Program-made: the position numbers and the translations under genes
IMG/VR virus record: IMGVR_UViG_3300022890_000011
Location: 1 to 64,000 of that record
DNA from: a virus
Length of the DNA: 64,000 nucleotides
Strand: one strand, 5' to 3'
The notes under the pieces: generated by a model
The model's input: the letters and a program-made list of their open reading frames with translations, nothing else
Told to the model about the DNA's origin: nothing
The model's database searches: none
In this document: one piece after another, positions 40,938 through 49,500 of the stretch
Layout of the letters: each line of letters opens with the position of its first letter
How positions within the stretch are numbered: position 1 is the stretch's first letter

Positions 40938-41390
40938 ATGAAATATCTTAAAGATTATAATTCATGGGATAATAAATTATTAAAAGAATTTTACGAAGAA
41001 ACAGATAATTTAGAAGAACTTAAAAAAAGATGTGAATATTTAATTGATAAGTTTGGAAAACCCTCACTTGGTGTACCTGATAAGGATTATTTAAGTATTT
41101 TGATACCATTATCAAATCATGAAATTATTGATTTTTTGTGTGATATTGAAAATATTAAATCTTTTTCTCTTGAAATTTTAAGACCACCTATTACACTAGA
41201 TTATAAATTTAAAATATATTTTTTAAATGAAAATAACCCTAACGATAACTATGAAATATTTGCAATTTCAAGAGAAAAAGATTTAATTTTAATTGATTCA
41301 TCATATGAACAATATAAAATTATTGAAAATATTATTTTATTTGGAGATGTTGAACAAAGAATAACTACAAATCAAATGGGTTTACTTTAA
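40938..41390 (+). CDS. Doubly tagged protein, 150 aa
   Basis: The frame extends further upstream, but ATG 40938, one base after the previous stop, gives MKYLKDYNSWDNKLLKE, a clear tag. The protein ends TTNQMGLL. It contains an acidic helical region and a beta segment (ILRPPITLDYKFKIYFL). It is organised like the members at 15672-18562 but lies 20 kb away, so tagged genes are not confined to one array. It meets the next gene convergently with a 4-nt overlap. Confidence 0.7.
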   Translation: MKYLKDYNSWDNKLLKEFYEETDNLEELKKRCEYLIDKFGKPSLGVPDKDYLSILIPLSNHEIIDFLCDIENIKSFSLEILRPPITLDYKFKIYFLNENNPNDNYEIFAISREKDLILIDSSYEQYKIIENIILFGDVEQRITTNQMGLL

Positions 41391-41647
41391 CCTGTATTCG
41401 AAACTGTAGAACCAATAGGATTTTTACTTAATAACCCTTTAGTATATTCACCGAAAGTATTAACTGGTGGTATTTCTTTATCATCTTCTAAATTATTATG
41501 AATCTGTTTTCTTAATATTTCAAATTCTTCTGGTGTTAAATCTCTATTTAGTAATTCCATTTGTTTATCAACTGTGTGTTGAAGTATATCTTCATCAGAA
41601 GGTGTTATTTGAGTTTCAAATTGTTTATATGTTTTTATATGTTTCAT
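41387..41647 (-). CDS. Small tagged protein, 86 aa
   Basis: Begins MKHIKTYKQFETQITP. A helical acidic middle with DLTPEEFEILRKQIHNNL is followed by a polar C-terminus without the tag. Unrecognised. It is the last gene of a minus-strand series of five tagged genes (41387-43864) that overlap or nearly touch one another. Confidence 0.65.
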   Translation of the reverse strand: MKHIKTYKQFETQITPSDEDILQHTVDKQMELLNRDLTPEEFEILRKQIHNNLEDDKEIPPVNTFGEYTKGLLSKNPIGSTVSNTG

Positions 41648-42057
41648 AATATTCCTAGATTAATTCCGTTTTTCGCCCATTCTAAATTTTTTAGAAGTGG
41701 TGTTAAAATTGTTTTTTTAAATTTTTTGATTTTTATTAAACTTTTCCCATCATAACCCCCAGAAGAAAAATTCATAGATGTTGGATTATTGAAATCTTTT
41801 TCTAACTTAGATAAATATTTTAGATTTTCTGTTAAAAATTCATCCAATCTTTTATAATCAGTGTGACTTTTTTTTATATTAGGTATCCATTCTATAAATG
41901 GTGCAGAATCAGACTCATCATCACGAAATATATAATATAAATTTGGGAAATCACCGCCAATATCGCCAATAAAAAAACAAAAATGTTTATGATAATATGA
42001 TTCTACCATTGGTAGTTTGTTAAATTCAAAATTTTCGTATGTTTTTAAATATTTCAT
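41644..42057 (-). CDS. Doubly tagged protein, 137 aa
   Basis: Begins MKYLKTYENFEFNKL and ends NGINLGIL, a looser C-terminal tag. The middle is beta-rich and aromatic (HKHFCFFIGDIGGDFPNLYYIF), with a basic helix-strand near the end. Its layout (short alpha/beta domain between tags) resembles SMI1/KNR4-type immunity domains in composition (FPNLYYIFRDDESDSAPFIEW), but I cannot confirm this. It overlaps the next gene by four bases. Confidence 0.7.
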   Translation of the reverse strand: MKYLKTYENFEFNKLPMVESYYHKHFCFFIGDIGGDFPNLYYIFRDDESDSAPFIEWIPNIKKSHTDYKRLDEFLTENLKYLSKLEKDFNNPTSMNFSSGGYDGKSLIKIKKFKKTILTPLLKNLEWAKNGINLGIL

Positions 42058-42060
42058 AAT

Positions 42061-42414
42061 TTAGTCTAGATCATCAATTGCATCCCAAAGTTTGTTTTGT
42101 TGTATTTTTTTATGTCTCCAATGAAAAGGATCATTTTCTTCCATTTCAATTGTATATTTTTCAAAGTTCTCAACAAAATCATTAGTCAATTTAGCTTGAT
42201 CTAATGCAAATAATAATTGTTCATAGAATTGATCTGGATTATAATCTTCTTCACAAGCCTCTATTTCAGGAAAAACATCTTTAAATGGTTCTCTACCATA
42301 CTTAAAATTAAGTAATTCTACTAACTGATAAACATCAAGAAACCCAATTATATCTTCCCATGAGTTAATATCTTCATATTCATATGCTTCATTAAATTTT
42401 CTTAAATGTTTCAT
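42061..42414 (-). CDS. Small tagged acidic protein, 117 aa
   Basis: Begins MKHLRKFNEAYEYED; FNE forms the likely processing site. The rest is acidic and helical, with WEDIIGFLDVYQLVELL and QFYEQLLFALDQAKL. No C-terminal tag. Unrecognised. It overlaps the preceding tagged gene by four bases (ATGA type). Confidence 0.65.
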   Translation of the reverse strand: MKHLRKFNEAYEYEDINSWEDIIGFLDVYQLVELLNFKYGREPFKDVFPEIEACEEDYNPDQFYEQLLFALDQAKLTNDFVENFEKYTIEMEENDPFHWRHKKIQQNKLWDAIDDLD

Positions 42415-42980
42415 AAATTATATTTAATTTTAACTTCTTTTAAAGCTTCTTTATATGTATTATTTTGTGGATATTTATCACATAACATTTGTATAGATTG
42501 TGTAATTTTTAATTTATTTCCTTTAGATGACATACCTCTCCCAATAATAGTATATGAAAATCCATCAATAATTTTATTAGCTGATAAATTACAATTATTA
42601 ATATCTTCTAGATCTTCATTATTTGGTAATCTATATGATGTATATGTAAATATTTTAGGTTTACATTTTTCTATAATATCAGTTAAATCTAAAGGATAAA
42701 TAGCATTTAAATGTTCTGCACAAAATTGATATCTAGAATCTTTTTTCTCAAATTCTAATATAATTGTTTTATATGTGTCATTGTGTTCACTTATAAAATT
42801 GTCAAGATAACTTTTAATTTTATCATAATTTGTAAAATCTTTTTCAGATATTCTATTTTCTTCTGTAAGAATGTGCATCCAGTAGCTTCTAACATTATCT
42901 TCATAAGGCCATTCTGGTGGTTTAATACCTAATCCAGTCCAGTTATTATTTTCATTTAAAAATTGGTCAAATTTTTTCAT
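42411..42980 (-). CDS. Tagged protein, 189 aa
   Basis: Begins MKKFDQFLNENNNWTG, almost the T4-type targeting consensus with LNE as the cut site. The body is alpha/beta, with HNDTYKTIILEFEKKDSRY and a GRGMSSKGNKLKITQS loop; no family recognised. It overlaps the WYL-like gene upstream by four bases, so both are likely made together. Confidence 0.7.
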   Translation of the reverse strand: MKKFDQFLNENNNWTGLGIKPPEWPYEDNVRSYWMHILTEENRISEKDFTNYDKIKSYLDNFISEHNDTYKTIILEFEKKDSRYQFCAEHLNAIYPLDLTDIIEKCKPKIFTYTSYRLPNNEDLEDINNCNLSANKIIDGFSYTIIGRGMSSKGNKLKITQSIQMLCDKYPQNNTYKEALKEVKIKYNL

Positions 42981-43864
42981 AATAAGTTCATTTTTTCAAT
43001 AAAAACATAAATATCCATACTTGTTTTACCTCTTACTCTTTTATGTTTATCTATTTCATCAGCAGTAAATGCTTCAATAGTTTTATATGTTCCTTTTAAT
43101 TCTTTGTTATCAAAGACTTTTACACTTTTATTTATAGTACCTATGGCACCAATTAAGAATATCCAATTATCACCTAGAACACTTTTCATAATAGATATTT
43201 TAAGTAATTTATCATCACCAACTTGCTTTCTAGTTTCTTGCATTAATTCAGTTGCCCAAGGATTGTAAAGATCTATCATTTGATCTGTATCTTTAATATC
43301 AATTTTAGTGATAGTAGTTTCTTTACCAATTGTTGTTTTTTCTTCTGATTCAATTTTACCAGATTGTATAAGTTTATTTTGATTTCTTCTTATTTCGTTA
43401 AAATCAGCTTTTTGTATTGTCCTTTCTGACATCACTCTATCATTCATTTTATAATCTTTGGGTGGTAATCTAAAGAAGTTTCCTGTGAATGTCATATGTT
43501 CTATATTTGATACATTGAATAACCTCCAAACTTTTTCATTACTTCCACCACCACTATGAGAGTAACCTTGAACATGCCATCCTCTTAAAAGTGTATTCTT
43601 TGTATTTTTATTAATACCTAAATTCATTGGATATATAACTCTTTCTCCACCTCCACCTTTATCATCTTCACCTTCATATTTTATTAGTATTATCATGCCA
43701 TTTTTAATAGCTTGAATAAGTTTTGCTTCATTATATGGTATTCTTTTATTGATAGGGAAATTTGGAACAATATCCATAATTTCTTGTGATTCAAATACTC
43801 TATATTTTGGAACGAAAATTGAATCGTTTTTTGTAGATTCTTTATGTTGTTTAAATTTTTTCAT
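42977..43864 (-). CDS. WYL-like domain protein carrying both tags, 295 aa
   Basis: The N-terminus MKKFKQHKESTKND is tag-like and the end EKMNLL matches the C-terminal tag. Residues 48-140 show a WYL-like pattern: LIQAIKNGMIILIKYEG, then ERVIYPMNLGINK, LLRGWHVQGYSHSGG and VWRLFNVSNIEHMTFTG. WYL domains sense nucleic acids or nucleotides and regulate transcription or defence systems. There is no helix-turn-helix, so it is not a standard regulator. The last 90 residues (TELMQETRKQVG, then ISIMKSVLGDNWIFLIGA) are unknown. A delivered sensor or inhibitor is speculation. Confidence 0.6.
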   Translation of the reverse strand: MKKFKQHKESTKNDSIFVPKYRVFESQEIMDIVPNFPINKRIPYNEAKLIQAIKNGMIILIKYEGEDDKGGGGERVIYPMNLGINKNTKNTLLRGWHVQGYSHSGGGSNEKVWRLFNVSNIEHMTFTGNFFRLPPKDYKMNDRVMSERTIQKADFNEIRRNQNKLIQSGKIESEEKTTIGKETTITKIDIKDTDQMIDLYNPWATELMQETRKQVGDDKLLKISIMKSVLGDNWIFLIGAIGTINKSVKVFDNKELKGTYKTIEAFTADEIDKHKRVRGKTSMDIYVFIEKMNLL

Positions 43865-44969
43865 TAAAAATAAAATTCATTTTTTCTTCTATATTATCAG
43901 TATATTTAATCCTTAAAAGTTTAATATTTTTCTCTTCGCAGAATTTTGTTTTAATTTTATCGTGTTTTTTCACGTAGTTTAAATTTTCGACACCACCAAA
44001 ATATTCAATTGGTTTAAAATGTTGTATGCCATCATATTCTATACACATGTTTAAATTATCAAGATAAAAATCAAATGGTAATTTATTTTTATCAATACAA
44101 TCATTAAATTTTTTTTGTTTAGTATAGTTAAGATTGTTCTTTTTTAAAAATTTTGTTATAAATTTTTCTCCTTTACTTTCTTTACAAACAGGACAACCGT
44201 GTCCAGATAGATGTGAGTTTGGTGTTTGTTCAAATACACCATGTTTTTTACAAATAATTTTAACTTTTGTTGTTGCATTAAAATAATCAACCATTGAATA
44301 GTTATATTTATGTTCATGTGTTTTGATTGAATCTTTTATGAATTGTGTATTTGATTTTTTAAGTTTAATATGTGTGGATTCATTTCCACATAAATCACAA
44401 CCAAAACCTTTATGGTGATTTGATGGTGTTTGTTCAAAAATGCCATGTTTAGGACAAATTATTTTCACATTTACTTTTGCTGTAATATATTTTACTAAAA
44501 AATAATCGTATTTATTTCCGTGTATTTTTCTTGATTTATTAATGAAATGGTTTGAATCTTTCGAATATTTTGTTGAAAGATTTTCATATGAACATTTTTT
44601 ACAACCAGACATATTACTAATATGAGATTTTGGTGTTTGTTTAAAAATACCATGTTTTTTACATATAATTTTAACTTTGGTGTTGTAATTAATATAATTA
44701 ACTTTTGAATAATCGTATTTATCGCCATGTATATTTTTAGATTTTTCAATAAATTCTTCTGTCGTTAATTTTTTATTACCATTACATTTTGAGCAACCAC
44801 TTGTTCTTAAATGTTTATTTGGTGTTTGTTCAAAAATACCATGTATTTTACATATAATTTTAACTTTAGTATTATAATTAACATAATTTACTAAAGAGTA
44901 ATCATATTTATCACCATGTATTTTAATAGATTCATTTATGAATTCTTCTATTGTTTTCTTTTTTCTCAT
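43851..44969 (-). CDS. Homing-type endonuclease: DUF723-like repeats plus Vsr-like nuclease
   Basis: The 372-aa relative of the enzyme at 23318 has four modules of the form IHGDKYDYSLVNYVNYNTKVKI plus a CxxC pair. A nuclease end follows with LPFDFYLDNLNMCIEYDGIQHF and IKLLRIKYTD. Module number and sequence differ from the other copy, implying a different target. It overlaps the start of the WYL-like gene by 14 bases, so insertion at that place may have altered the neighbour's start or expression. It lies beside the second RuvC-like gene. Confidence 0.8.
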   Translation of the reverse strand: MRKKKTIEEFINESIKIHGDKYDYSLVNYVNYNTKVKIICKIHGIFEQTPNKHLRTSGCSKCNGNKKLTTEEFIEKSKNIHGDKYDYSKVNYINYNTKVKIICKKHGIFKQTPKSHISNMSGCKKCSYENLSTKYSKDSNHFINKSRKIHGNKYDYFLVKYITAKVNVKIICPKHGIFEQTPSNHHKGFGCDLCGNESTHIKLKKSNTQFIKDSIKTHEHKYNYSMVDYFNATTKVKIICKKHGVFEQTPNSHLSGHGCPVCKESKGEKFITKFLKKNNLNYTKQKKFNDCIDKNKLPFDFYLDNLNMCIEYDGIQHFKPIEYFGGVENLNYVKKHDKIKTKFCEEKNIKLLRIKYTDNIEEKMNFIFNEKI

Positions 44970-45001
44970 AATAATATATATTTTAATTTAAAAATGAAAT
45001 A

Positions 45002-45721
45002 TTATAATTTATTGGTCTTCATCATTTCTTTAACAAGTAAAGAATCAATAATATCATCAAAAGGTTTCGGTATTGTTTTTGTTGTTAGTATTTCTTTTTG
45101 GTTTTCTTCACAAAATTTAAATGCAGGACTATTTATATCACCTTCTAACATAGCTAAAAACATTTCTTTTTTATTAAATTCACCACCACTAATTCCTTGT
45201 TTATTTGTCGCAGGTGGTTGTGTTTTTAATGGTTCTCCAGTTCTTTTATTTAAAAGAACTTCGGGTTTACCATATACCATCTCACATGTTAGAGTTTTTA
45301 ATCTTTTTGGTGATATAACTCTAAAGTCTTTTATTTTTGGTATATTTTCGAAAATTTTTAATCTTATTGATTGTCCTAAACCAACTAAATCAATTATTGG
45401 ACCAGGAGAAGATTTGAAACCATATGAATATCCTTCAATACCTATATTTGTATTTTCATTTAAATCTATAACTGAAAGTATGTCTTTCAATACCATTTCA
45501 GAAATTTGACTAAATGTTTGTAATTTATAGAATTCACTTTCACTATAAATATCAGATGTATAATAAGTAAATTGTGTGTATTTAATTTGGTCTTTTGTTT
45601 TTTTAATCCATTTATAACCTAAATCTTTTGTAGTATAATTAAAAAGAAAGTCACCTTTATTAGATTCAACTGAAATAGCTGTTGAAGCTTTTGATGGATC
45701 AATTCCGATGTAATTGTTCAT
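45002..45721 (-). CDS. RuvC-like Holliday junction resolvase, copy 2
   Basis: The 239-aa paralogue of the gene at 2750 has IGIDPSKASTAISV (Asp8), IGIEGYSYG (Glu96) and PFDDIIDSLLV (Asp222/223 and Asp226). Both copies keep every acidic residue of the RNase H-fold active site, so both may be active. They differ in the middle insertion (residues 155-180). Two resolvases in one phage may separate replication and packaging roles, or one may serve a different substrate. Identity rests on motif order only. Confidence 0.65.
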   Translation of the reverse strand: MNNYIGIDPSKASTAISVESNKGDFLFNYTTKDLGYKWIKKTKDQIKYTQFTYYTSDIYSESEFYKLQTFSQISEMVLKDILSVIDLNENTNIGIEGYSYGFKSSPGPIIDLVGLGQSIRLKIFENIPKIKDFRVISPKRLKTLTCEMVYGKPEVLLNKRTGEPLKTQPPATNKQGISGGEFNKKEMFLAMLEGDINSPAFKFCEENQKEILTTKTIPKPFDDIIDSLLVKEMMKTNKL

Positions 45722-45772
45722 ATTTCGTATTTATTTTTAAATATATATTATTAAATACCAATCTAAATAAAA

Positions 45773-46243
45773 ATGATTATAAATTTTAATAATTTTATAA
45801 ATGAAAAATTAGATATTTCTGATATTGAATTATATAATACTACTATGTATGATATTGAAACTGAAATTACAAATTTAGAATATGAAATTGAAGAATTAAA
45901 AACAAAAAAAGAAGAATTCAAGGATCTACATAAGAAATTATTTTTAGAAATTATAGATCTAACAGTTAAATATGGTGAAAAATTAGATTCAGATTGTTAT
46001 AATTTAAAAATTAAAGGTATAGGAGAGTTTGATAAAATAACAATATATTTAGAAAAAGAAACAAATATTGAGGATTCTTATATAGAATTAGAAACATTTA
46101 AAAATAATAAACCTGGACCTAGTGCATCAGGTAGTGTTTATGATTTTGAAGTAGATGGTCTTGAAATTTTATATAAATATTTTTGCAATTTACCAGAAGA
46201 CTTAACACCTTATTTAGAAGCAGGAAAAATGGGACTAATGTAA
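45773..46243 (+). CDS. Doubly tagged coiled-coil protein, 156 aa
   Basis: Begins MIINFNNFINEKLDIS, with INE as a possible cut site, and ends EAGKMGLM. A coiled coil (ETEITNLEYEIEELKTKKEEFKD, about 27-60) precedes an alpha/beta domain with a glycine-rich segment NKPGPSASGSVYDF. Unrecognised. It stands alone on the plus strand between the RuvC-like gene and the giant tail gene. Confidence 0.7.
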   Translation: MIINFNNFINEKLDISDIELYNTTMYDIETEITNLEYEIEELKTKKEEFKDLHKKLFLEIIDLTVKYGEKLDSDCYNLKIKGIGEFDKITIYLEKETNIEDSYIELETFKNNKPGPSASGSVYDFEVDGLEILYKYFCNLPEDLTPYLEAGKMGLM

Positions 46244-46245
46244 TA

Positions 46246-46536
46246 TTAAGAGTGTAATTTTTCTAATAATTTTTCATTTAAAAATTTTTCAATTAAATTG
46301 CATAAATGTAACCTGCCAACAAGATTTTCATCTTCATTTATACATCTAAAACCAGAACCATTATAACAAAATAAATCAATATTTTCAGTTAGTTTGATAC
46401 CTTTAAATAATAAATGAGCTAGTTGTTCATTATTACAATCTATTATTAAATCTCTAAGTTTTTTATTTATCTTAGTGTCATAATTTTTGTGATATAATTC
46501 ATGTAATACTTCTCTTATCATTTCAATATTATCCAT
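46246..46536 (-). CDS. Hypothetical protein, 96 aa
   Basis: Unrecognised. A helical N-terminus (IEMIREVLHELYHKNYDTKINKKL) is followed by a short Cys- and Gly-containing segment (LFCYNGSGFRCINEDENL) and a C-terminal helix. It directly follows the stop of the 1494-aa tail-like gene, so it may be translated with it as a small assembly factor. Confidence 0.6.
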   Translation of the reverse strand: MDNIEMIREVLHELYHKNYDTKINKKLRDLIIDCNNEQLAHLLFKGIKLTENIDLFCYNGSGFRCINEDENLVGRLHLCNLIEKFLNEKLLEKLHS

Positions 46537-46537
46537 T

Positions 46538-49500
46538 TTAGTAATCTAGATTTTCATCAACATACAAGTAACCTTTTTCATCAAAGAAATAATATCCACC
46601 TCCTACATTAATATAAGGATAACTATCACCAGATGCGATAGCTGATATTCTTAAATTATTATTTATTAGATGTAGATTTCTTGCTAATTTTGTATTATAC
46701 ATTTCATTATTAGTCATTCCGATACCATCTTCATTATAGTAATTTGTTTCAATATAGATATAAGGATCTACATCTTTATTTATTACGAAACTATATGGTT
46801 CTAAATCATTTTTTTGTAATTTTATATATTGTTCTGGTGCTAGTTTTAAACTACCAATAGAGTCATTTTTATATTCCTCCATCATTTCTGGATACCATGT
46901 TCCTATTGGTTGTACTTCTGAACTAACCCAATCTTCTTCTTCAATAACTTCATATATTTCTCTTGTATCATTTAAACTGAATGTTTTAATTTTACAAGTC
47001 CATCCACTTGGGATAAAATTGTCATTGGTATAAAAATTCAATGTTGTTAAATAACTTTCACCAAAGTTTTGTGTTAATGTTTTGTAAAAATGCACTACAG
47101 ATGTTGTTCTGGTAACATCAAAAGCCATTGATTGATTACTAACATCATTATTAAGATATAAATTTGTATTTGTTGTAGCAACCCCCGTTATGTCAATTAT
47201 ATTTGTTGATAATGGTAATATATTTCTTTTTAACCATCTTTTTAATCCATTTAATTTATATAATGCTTCATCAAATGTATACATTTCAACATTATCTCCA
47301 TTTTCATCAGTTAATTTATAAGCAAGATTAAATAGATTCGTTTTTTTCATGACTTCCTTTTCTTTAGGAGTTCTAATATAGTCATAAGTGTTCCAACCCT
47401 CAACACTATTATCAAAAATATCAGGTATTAAGACTTTATGTAATTTTTCATACATTGGAGATGTAGGATCAGCAGTACGATAATATTCATATAATTCTAG
47501 ATCATTATATCCGAAATAATTAATTGCATTGATTAAAGCTTTATAAGAACCTACATAATTCCATATTTCTGGATATACGGCTAACATTTCTTTTCTTTTT
47601 CTATTTAAAAGAATGTAATCTATTCCTTGTTCTTTAACATCAGATTCTTTAAAAATATATTCTAATTCTTCGCCTATGTCAACACCAATATTATGTAATC
47701 CTATATCAAATCTAATATCTTCAACTTCTGTTTGACCATAAATTGGACATCTTAAAATAGTCTTAGGTTCAACTTTAATTTTAAATTTATAACCATTTGT
47801 ATTTCCACTAGAATTAAATATAGTGAATCCAGTTATTCCTGTTAATTGTATTTCAACTTTTCCTGCCGTTATTATTTTATACTCTTGAGGATTTTCAAAA
47901 ATAGTTTCACCGGTTGTTGACAAATCATCAAATCTAAGTGACACAAATTGATCTTTTTCAAAACCTAATTTAACAAAACTAAAATTTGGTTGATTAGGAT
48001 TTGTTATTCTTAATAAACCAGTTTCATCTAATGAAAATTGTATACTATTATTATTTTCATCATTATTTGTTGTTCCACTATAAATAATATTTTCAATTTT
48101 CTCTAATAGTAAAACATTATTAGTAACACCTTCATTTTCTCCCTTAAAACCAACAAATGTTTGTAATGGTATTGGAATATAATTAGCATTACTAGAATCA
48201 TATTGATCTAAAAGATATTTAACTTCTTCGAATACTGTTTGTTGTCTTGATGGGTCATTAACATAATTAATATCCATATTTGGATACCAGTTTAGATATA
48301 AATTATTTGGGTTATTTTTATCAAATAATGGTTTTGAACCTGTATACATTCTTGTTGTTATCGTATTTCCTGTTGTGTCTACAGGTGGATAATTTTCTAA
48401 TTGTTCTCCTGAAAAATCATATAAAAACATTGAACTATCATAATCTTCTTCCCATCTAAATCTATAATAAATATCTTTATAATAACTTTCTCTAGGTTTT
48501 CTTAAAAATTCTCTAGATTGTATTATAGTATGTTCTGAACTTGAAAATATATTGAAATCATTATTAAATGAATTATCAAACGAATATCGTGTGGTTGTAT
48601 AATGTCCTTGGTATGATAATTGCATTATAGTTTCTGATAAACCAATAATATTATATTCGTGATTATTAGTAAAGAATGTATCACCACTGATAGCAACAAT
48701 CATTCCTGTTGAAAATCTTTTATCAAAGAAAGTTGTACTACCTGTAGGTGGTAATGTTCTTATTTCACTTCCTGTCACAATTATTCCTTGTGATTGTATT
48801 TCTGATAATATTTCATAATTAGAAAATGTATTAACATTTATTTCAAGATTCCAAACAGATATATTTGGATATTGTCCTTGAATAGTTAATGTATCAGCAG
48901 AACTTGATAAATTAAATCCTTTAGTAGTAAATGCATTTTGATATTCATCAATAAAATCAGTTAATGTTTGTTCTGTATTTGCACTAAACGAAATATAACT
49001 TTCCATGTTATTTAAGTTAATCCTAAATCCATATTCTTGATTATTAGTTGATAAGTCAAATTGTATTTGAGTACTGTATACTTGCGCATTTTCAGCACTA
49101 TAAACAGGCAACCATTGGCTATATAATTTATCTTGCATTTTAATATAGTATCTAGGTAATGTTGAACCTGTAAAAGTTATACCAGAATCGTCATTGATAT
49201 ATAATTTTAAATTATCGAAATATAATTCATAACTATTATCATAACTATATAAAGATTCGACTGTTATTTCTGTGTCTCCTGATGTACCACCACTATAAAC
49301 ATCTATGCCATATCTATTATTTAATAATGTTTTATATTTAATATTAAATGCTTCGATAGTATTTGCGTAAGTATCTAATACTTCTTGTGTGAATTCTACT
49401 TTAGTATCAGCTAAATAACAAATTGCATCACCAGTAAAATCAGAAGATTCTACTGTTGTAGTATCACAAATTAATTTATCTATTTTAGGTCTTTTTAACC

